The position numbers were made by a program, and so were the translations under genes. The notes beneath the pieces are model-generated. The model worked only from the letters and a program-made list of their open reading frames with translations, did no database searches and was not told the DNA's origin. Shown in pieces: positions 6,745-10,248 of a stretch of 10,248 bases of DNA (positions are counted from its first letter, which is position 1; each line of letters opens with the position of its first letter). The DNA is from Actinomycetota bacterium (GTDB lineage: Bacteria > Actinomycetota > Acidimicrobiia > Acidimicrobiales > GCA-2861595), in assembly GCA_016781225.1 (NCBI GenBank), contig JADDQT010000052.1:1-10248 (forward strand), given 5' to 3'.

Positions 6745-7193
6745 CCAGGTACCAGGTGCTCGAAGCGGGCCAGCTCAGAGGAAAGACGGGGTAGGTCGGC
6801 GGCCAGCTCAGACAGGCGTCGATCGTCGCCCCGGTAGGCGGCGATGCGCAGTGAGGCCAGCGCCGAGGTCGAGGCGTCGAGGACGGCGCTCAGCTCCTCT
6901 CGCAAGTGCTGCAGTCGCTGGCTGGGTGGCTGCACCACCTTGAACGACTCGGAGATGCTGCCGGCGTCCATCTCGGCCTCCGACAGGGCCAGGGATGCGT
7001 AGCGGCCGGGTGTTTTGCCCTCGGCCGCCGCCCCAGTTACCAGCCGGGCCGTCTCCACTGCCGAGCGCATGGCCTCCGCAGCATTGGCGGCCTTCTGCCG
7101 ATAATCCTGCACAGTGAACGACGGCCCCACACAGGCGGTGGCCAACACCACCAGGACAATGCTCATCAGTCCCCGCCTGCCTATCTCCCGCAC
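6741..7193 (-). CDS. Probable lipoprotein, helical extracytoplasmic domain, upstream of the NRAMP gene
   Basis: A 150-residue protein starting at GTG 7193, chosen because an excellent Shine-Dalgarno (GAGGAGGTGA) lies six bases upstream. The frame is open to 7229, but that would place the ribosome site inside the gene. The N-terminus is a short basic part (MREIGRRG), a hydrophobic core (LMSIVLVVLATA) and Cys22. ATAC departs slightly from the usual lipobox, which prefers Leu at -3, yet a lipid-anchored protein is likely. The mature part is Ala/Glu/Arg-rich and strongly helical. It contains YRQKAANAAEAMRSAVETAR and, near the end, SELAADLPRLSSELARFEHL, suggesting a helical bundle or coiled coil outside the membrane. 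I do not recognise a named family. The last codons overlap the NRAMP start by four bases (GTGA), so the two are coupled and may act together at the cell surface. Confidence 0.78.
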   Translation of the reverse strand: MREIGRRGLMSIVLVVLATACVGPSFTVQDYRQKAANAAEAMRSAVETARLVTGAAAEGKTPGRYASLALSEAEMDAGSISESFKVVQPPSQRLQHLREELSAVLDASTSALASLRIAAYRGDDRRLSELAADLPRLSSELARFEHLVPG

Positions 7194-7241
7194 GCGCGTC
7201 ACCTCCTCGTCCCGCCTTGATCGCGCCACGGCGAGCTCTAG

Positions 7242-7279
7242 GCGCGGGAGCCGGCGGCGGCTGGAGAAGAAGCCCGCGC
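7242..7279. other. Inverted repeat in the gap before the lipoprotein gene
   Basis: GCGCGGG (7242-7248) can pair with CCCGCGC (7273-7279). A smaller stem is possible inside (AGCCG with CGGCT, 7249-7262). It lies in the 104-base gap between the coiled-coil gene (ends 7298) and the lipoprotein start (7193). No T-run follows, so it could be an attenuator, an mRNA-stability hairpin or chance in GC-rich DNA. Confidence 0.25.
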
Positions 7280-7297
7280 GGGAACCTCAGCTGGGCG

Positions 7298-7483
7298 TCA
7301 TGCGCCCGGTCGGGGATGCAAGAGGGTGCCGCCCTCGTAGGCCTTAGGTCCAGGTGCTGCCTCATGGCGAGTCTGCCGTCGAGCCTCCAGCTGCTCGATC
7401 CGGGCTTCCAGTCGATGGAGCCGCTGCTCCGCCTCCGACAACCGCCGCCCCTTGGTATTCATCCGCTTCTTCTTGTTCGCCAT
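7298..7483 (-). CDS. Small basic coiled-coil protein of unknown function
   Basis: A 61-residue protein starting at ATG 7483 (MANKKKRMNTKGRRLSE), with GGAGGAGG three to four bases upstream. An ATG twelve bases earlier would place this ribosome site inside the gene. Residues 3-14 are strongly basic. Residues 15-35 form a leucine-zipper-like heptad pattern (Leu15, Leu22, Leu25, Ile29, Leu32). The tail is Pro/Gly-rich. It has no signal peptide or membrane helix. The layout (basic head, short zipper) would suit a small dimer that binds nucleic acid or acidic membrane, but no known family is recognised. Its start overlaps the end of the 128-aa gene by 25 bases, and a 104-base gap with an inverted repeat separates it from the lipoprotein gene. 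Confidence 0.65.
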   Translation of the reverse strand: MANKKKRMNTKGRRLSEAEQRLHRLEARIEQLEARRQTRHEAAPGPKAYEGGTLLHPRPGA

Positions 7484-7845
7484 TGCCTCCTCCATGGTTG
7501 GTTACCCACCTCCGGGTCCCGGCCCGGATCCGTGATCGTTGTTGCTTGGGCAAGCGTCGGGCAGTGCGCGGGCGCTTGCCGCTCGTACTTGACGATGTGA
7601 ACGCCATCGCAAGCGCGGACCAGGGTAAGCAGAACGAGGTGAGCTGGTCCCTCGAGCGTCGATGGGAAGCGTTGCTGGCTGACGCCGGCAAGAGCCCGAT
7701 CGACCTCTACCGCGAGCTGGGCGCGGGCCAGCAGGCTGTCACTGACTGCCAGCGCCTCTCCGTCCCAGGAGGCCTCCACCTCAGCGTCATCCAGAACGCC
7801 ATGGAGCTGGAACGAGCGGAGCGTCGTCATGAGATCGTCGGTCAT
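7459..7845 (-). CDS. Unrecognised 128-residue protein
   Basis: The start is ATG 7845 (MTDDLMTTLRSFQLHGVLDD) with GAGGGA three bases before the ATG. The first 90 residues are acidic with a mix of helix and strand (AEVEASWDGEALAVSDSLLA, 21-40; LVLLTLVRACDGVHIVKYE, about 70-88). The last 35 are Arg/Pro/Gln-rich and cross the start of the next gene in another frame. No signal peptide, no membrane segment and no motif that I can name. An overlapping plus-strand frame is longer, but its composition is that of an antisense shadow. Base use here, with G or C mostly in third positions, supports the minus strand. The true stop could be earlier if a frameshift exists, since the C-terminal residues look less protein-like. 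Confidence 0.55.
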   Translation of the reverse strand: MTDDLMTTLRSFQLHGVLDDAEVEASWDGEALAVSDSLLARAQLAVEVDRALAGVSQQRFPSTLEGPAHLVLLTLVRACDGVHIVKYERQAPAHCPTLAQATTITDPGRDPEVGNQPWRRQWRTRRSG

Positions 7846-8012
7846 GGTCCCTCGGTGACCGACCCTTCAGCATCCACACGACGACCCTGCCATGGCGGTA
7901 CGACGGAACGGCGACGCTTGCATTGCGACCTCATGACATCCCTCTCCCCGCCGGCGGAGCCAAACGGGCGACCTCGGGTCGCTCTTCGGCCGCATCCCCC
8001 ATCGAGGCACCG

Positions 8013-8285
8013 TCACAGGAGAACGGCCAGCGCAAGCCACACCACAGCCACCACTAACAGGGTGCAGAGGACGTCGGCGGCCCAGCGCCAACCGGTCGCT
8101 CCAGCGCTGACGCCAGGGACAGGGCCGGCCTCCGTGGGGGGGTCGCTGACGGCCACGGCCCTGGCTCTCCGGCGGCGTCGGTAGTACGACGGGTAGGGCG
8201 GTCCCCAGCCACGGTAACCCCAGCCGTAGCTGAGCGGAAGGACCAGGACTAAGAAGACGAAGGCGAGCCAGAGCCAGAACCACAT
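8013..8285 (-). CDS. Small two-helix membrane protein
   Basis: A 90-residue protein that opens directly with a Trp/Phe/Leu-rich helix (WFWLWLAFVFLVLVLPL, residues 2-18). An aromatic, Gly/Pro-rich stretch follows (GWGYRGWGPPYPSYYR, about 21-36), then a polybasic run (RRRRRAR, to about 42) and a Ser/Pro/Gly linker. A second helix at about 69-90 (ADVLCTLLVVAVVWLALAVLL) ends the chain. The basic cluster puts the central loop in the cytoplasm. No family is recognised, though small proteins of this layout are common in actinobacterial genomes. The start is ATG 8285; a GAGAGGGA lies about 15 bases upstream, farther than usual. It is the first gene of the minus-strand run and divergent from the two-component system. 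After its stop 167 bases (7846-8012) hold no gene I can support. Confidence 0.65.
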   Translation of the reverse strand: MWFWLWLAFVFLVLVLPLSYGWGYRGWGPPYPSYYRRRRRARAVAVSDPPTEAGPVPGVSAGATGWRWAADVLCTLLVVAVVWLALAVLL

Positions 8286-8640
8286 CGTCTGGCTGGTGTT
8301 CCCTCTCGATCTGTCGGAACTGAGAACGCTTGGTTACAGAACCACGACAGTGGCCACGGCGTCGCCGGCCCGAAGCACGCTTGACATGACTCGGTAACCG
8401 GATCGCAGCACCATGAGGGCACGCTCACCCGGCATGGGCTCCCGCCTCTGCGACCTCCCGGAGACGAGGGATGCCCCCCATCCCACCTCCGCATCGTCCC
8501 GGGACGACACGGAGAGCCCGCTGCCCGTCGGGCACCGTGGAAGCGGAGGCGGGAAGCCCACCTTGGCCAAACCTCCGAGCGCCAGGAGGGAACGCAACCA
8601 CTCCGAGGAGGTCGAACTGACGCACGCCGGCAGAACGGAC
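8286..8640. other. Divergent intergenic region of the two-component system
   Basis: These 355 bases separate the minus-strand run from the plus-strand response regulator, so both promoters should lie here. I see three dyads: TGGTT/AACCA at 8331-8344, the long palindrome at 8487-8514 and TGCCCG/CGGGCA at 8522-8534. A TTGACA occurs at 8381-8386, but no good -10 is found 16-18 bases downstream. A frame continuous with the regulator is open from 8413, yet its translation (Arg/Pro/Ser-rich) does not resemble a protein domain. Confidence 0.5.
8487..8514. promoter_or_regulatory. 28-bp dyad, candidate operator
   Basis: A perfect 14-bp palindrome TCGTCCCGGGACGA (8494-8507) is flanked on each side by CA and then by the matching arms CTCCG (8487-8491) and CGGAG (8510-8514). 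Twenty-four of 28 bases are symmetric. It lies 127 bases before the regulator's ATG and about 200 bases from the divergent gene's start. Its function as a binding site or RNA hairpin is inference. Confidence 0.45.
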
Positions 8641-9330
8641 ATGATCGCGGGTGTGGGGGCATGCATCCTGATGGTCGAGGACGACGAGCGCATCCGCACG
8701 TCGGTACGGCTGCTGCTCGAAGACGAAGGGCACACCGTGGTGGAGGCGGACTCGGCGGAGGAGGCCCTCGGCGTCCTGGAACGTCGCGCTGTCCACATTG
8801 CCCTGGTGGACGTCATGCTCCCAGGCATGGACGGATTCGAGCTTTGCCGACGCCTCCGAAGCGCCGGTGACCTGCCCATCCTGATGTTGACGGCCCGCAC
8901 CGACAGCCATGACGTCGTCGCCGGACTCGAAGCCGGTGCCGACGACTACCTGACGAAGCCCTTCGTGCCCAAGGAGCTGTCGGCGCGCATCCGAGCCCTG
9001 CTGCGCCGCACCGGACGGTGTGGAGGGCCGGAAGCCCTGGTCTTCGGCGACCTCGAGGTGCTGCCCGACGCCGGAGTAGTGCGTCGGGCCGGGGAGGAAG
9101 TTGCTCTCACCAAGACCGAGTTTCGCCTGATCTGCGAGCTGGCCACGAACTCGGGCCATGTGCTCAGCCGGGAATCGCTGCTGCAACGAGTTTGGGGCTA
9201 CGACTACTTCGGTGACAGCCGCCTCGTCGACGTGCACGTGCGCCGACTACGTACCAAGGTCGAGAGCGACCCCGCCGAGCCCCATCATGTGGTGACCGTG
9301 CGCGGCCTCGGGTACAAGCTGGAGCCCTGA
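8641..9330 (+). CDS. OmpR-family DNA-binding response regulator
   Basis: A 229-residue transcription regulator activated by phosphorylation from the histidine kinase encoded just downstream. The receiver domain (residues 8-124) has the acidic pair Asp14-Asp15, phosphoacceptor Asp57 (LVDVMLPGMDG), Thr84 (LMLTAR) and Lys106 (YLTKPF), so all key residues are present. The winged-helix DNA-binding domain follows from about 133 (LVFGDLEVLPD) to the end, with ALTKTEFRLICELATN, the recognition region ESLLQRVWGYDYFGDSRLVD, and the closing wing VRGLGYKLEP. I chose ATG 8641 because it puts the first receiver strand (ACILMVEDDE) near the N-terminus as usual. Its ribosome site is weak. A good GAGGAGG at 8605-8611 would instead serve a CTG at 8617, and in-frame ATG/GTG codons exist further up. 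The target genes are unknown; the divergent minus-strand run is a candidate. Confidence 0.93.
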   Translation: MIAGVGACILMVEDDERIRTSVRLLLEDEGHTVVEADSAEEALGVLERRAVHIALVDVMLPGMDGFELCRRLRSAGDLPILMLTARTDSHDVVAGLEAGADDYLTKPFVPKELSARIRALLRRTGRCGGPEALVFGDLEVLPDAGVVRRAGEEVALTKTEFRLICELATNSGHVLSRESLLQRVWGYDYFGDSRLVDVHVRRLRTKVESDPAEPHHVVTVRGLGYKLEP

Positions 9331-10248
9331 CCAGATCGAAGCCGCCGTCGCCACGACAGCCGGCCCGTCGCCGAGCGGGCCTGCGCCTTCGGGTCACGGT
9401 GACCTTCGCCGCAGGAACCCTCCTGCTCTCAGCCCTCCTCGCCCTGCTCACCTACCAGCTGGCCCGTACCTATCTCCTGCGCCAGCGCGAAGCCTCCGTC
9501 CTCCGTCAGGCCTACGCCAACGCCCGCCTGGTGCGCGACACGGTCCAGACCCCGGGCACTGACATACCGCGCCTCCTGGCTTCGCTCAAGAGCCCGGCTG
9601 GCTCCGACACGGTCTTGTACCAGCGAGGAGAGTGGTTCGCCGCCTCCCTGGCCATAGGCCGTGACGACCTTCCCGCCCGGCTCAGAGACAGCGTCGTGGG
9701 GGGGGAGCCGTCCCGCCAACGCCTTGTGGTCGAGGGCGAGCCGAAGATCGTCGTGGGCTTGCCGATACCGGCCGTCGAGGCTGCCTACTTCGAGGTCTTC
9801 AGCCTCGACGAGCTGCGCCACACCCTGCGCATCCTGCGAAACGTCCTCATCGGGTCCATCGCCTTCAGCGCGCTGGGCGGAGCGGCCCTGGGCCTCACGC
9901 TGAGCCGCCAGGTGCTCAAGCCGCTGGCCGCAGTGAGCGACGCCGCCTCGGCAGTCACCCACGGCCAGCTGGATCAGCGCCTCGACGTCGGCGACGACCC
10001 CGACCTGGTCGGGCTGGCCCGCTCGTTCAATCAGATGACCGAGGCACTGCAGGAGCGGATCAGCAGGGAGGTCCGCTTCGCCGCCGCCGTGAGCCACGAG
10101 CTGCGCTCACCACTGACCACCCAGGTCGCGGCCCTCGAGGTGCTGGAGGCTCGGCGCGGCGAGCTGTCCGAACGGGCGGCCACGGCACTGGATCTCCTCG
10201 CCGGCGAGGTCCGCCGGTTCCAACGCTTGGTCGAGGACCTTCTCGAGA
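9327..10248 (+). CDS. Sensor histidine kinase (N-terminal part, runs off the right edge)
   Basis: Membrane histidine kinase partner of the preceding regulator; 307 codons are visible. A basic N-terminus (about residues 10-22) precedes helix 1 (FAAGTLLLSALLALLTYQLA, about 27-46). An extracytoplasmic sensor domain of about 120 residues follows with no motif I recognise. Helix 2 is at about 173-193, then a HAMP domain (SRQVLKPLAAVSDAASAV to about 245), then the dimerisation/phosphoacceptor domain. Its H-box is FAAAVSHELRSPL with His257. The ATP-binding domain lies beyond the window. No ATG or GTG exists in frame between the regulator's end and residue 25. The best start is CTG 9327, which overlaps the regulator's TGA as CTGA, with GGAG just upstream. 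The alternative GTG 9399 would delete the basic segment before helix 1. Coding status is certain; the exact start is not. Confidence 0.88.
   Translation, partial: MTRSKPPSPRQPARRRAGLRLRVTVTFAAGTLLLSALLALLTYQLARTYLLRQREASVLRQAYANARLVRDTVQTPGTDIPRLLASLKSPAGSDTVLYQRGEWFAASLAIGRDDLPARLRDSVVGGEPSRQRLVVEGEPKIVVGLPIPAVEAAYFEVFSLDELRHTLRILRNVLIGSIAFSALGGAALGLTLSRQVLKPLAAVSDAASAVTHGQLDQRLDVGDDPDLVGLARSFNQMTEALQERISREVRFAAAVSHELRSPLTTQVAALEVLEARRGELSERAATALDLLAGEVRRFQRLVEDLLE

Noticed and set aside
7931..8002. Possible 23-codon minus-strand frame between the small membrane protein and the 128-aa gene
   Set aside because: It starts 10 bases after the previous stop, but has no ribosome-binding site, no membrane or other recognisable pattern, and mixed third-base use.
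7354..8184. Plus-strand open frame of 276 codons
   Set aside because: Pro/Arg/Ser/Thr-rich translation with no domain. It crosses three minus-strand genes that have ribosome sites and sensible membrane or coiled-coil patterns.
8381..8409. Promoter with -35 TTGACA at 8381
   Set aside because: No acceptable -10 hexamer lies 16-18 bases downstream, so a single hexamer match is not enough.
8413..8640. N-terminal extension of the response regulator in the same open frame
   Set aside because: The translated 76 residues are Arg/Pro/Ser-rich without homology to a domain, contain the strong dyad, and would be unusual for an OmpR-type regulator.
8425..9237. Minus-strand open frame of 270 codons
   Set aside because: It is the antisense of the response regulator, whose catalytic residues are all intact on the plus strand.
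9429..10097. Minus-strand open frame of 222 codons
   Set aside because: It is the antisense of the histidine kinase, which has clear membrane helices, a HAMP domain and an H-box on the plus strand.
1..10248. tRNA, rRNA, CRISPR array, phage or defence genes
   Set aside because: I saw no spaced direct-repeat array, no rRNA-like stretch, no tRNA-like cloverleaf and no phage or restriction proteins. A covariance-model scan would be needed to exclude small RNAs.

Overview
The window is GC-rich DNA. Coding bases, frequent GTG starts, tight gene overlaps, and the style of the SecD, OmpR-type regulator and IS256-type transposase suggest a high-GC Gram-positive bacterium (an actinobacterium). I cannot name a genus. 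It is ordinary chromosome, with one recent-looking insertion sequence (IS) and a metal-transport/envelope gene cluster that deserves attention.

Layout. Positions 1-514 (minus) are the N-terminal third of secD, which runs off the left edge. Behind it at 572-946 (minus) lies an unrecognised small membrane protein. Positions 1022-2404 are a complete IS256-family element. It has 26-bp imperfect terminal inverted repeats and an 8-bp target duplication (CTGCTTGA). Its transposase is broken by a one-base deletion near 1800. It sits in the gap between the secD-side genes and a divergent AI-2E-family permease (2504-3595, plus).

From 8285 down to 3691 nine predicted genes all run on the minus strand. 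In transcription order they are: a small two-helix membrane protein (8285-8013), an unknown 128-aa protein (7845-7459), a 61-aa basic coiled-coil protein (7483-7298), a lipoprotein-like 150-aa protein (7193-6741), an NRAMP-family transporter with altered metal-site motifs (6744-5515), two PRC-barrel-like proteins (5514-5128 and 5141-4794), a 29-aa single-helix microprotein (4797-4708) and a MscS-type channel (4605-3691). From the lipoprotein to the microprotein every junction overlaps by 4-14 bases or abuts exactly, so these five are almost certainly one operon. MscS follows after 102 bases.

Divergent from this run is a two-component system on the plus strand: an OmpR-type response regulator (8641-9330) and a sensor histidine kinase that begins at the regulator's stop codon and leaves the window at 10248. 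The 355-base divergent gap (8286-8640) carries a strong 28-bp dyad that could be an operator.

My reading, which is inference, is that the minus-strand operon builds a divalent-cation uptake unit. An NRAMP-like permease that lost the usual metal-binding Met is paired with soluble PRC-barrel partners, an anchored lipoprotein and a tiny membrane peptide. The neighbouring two-component system is a candidate regulator.
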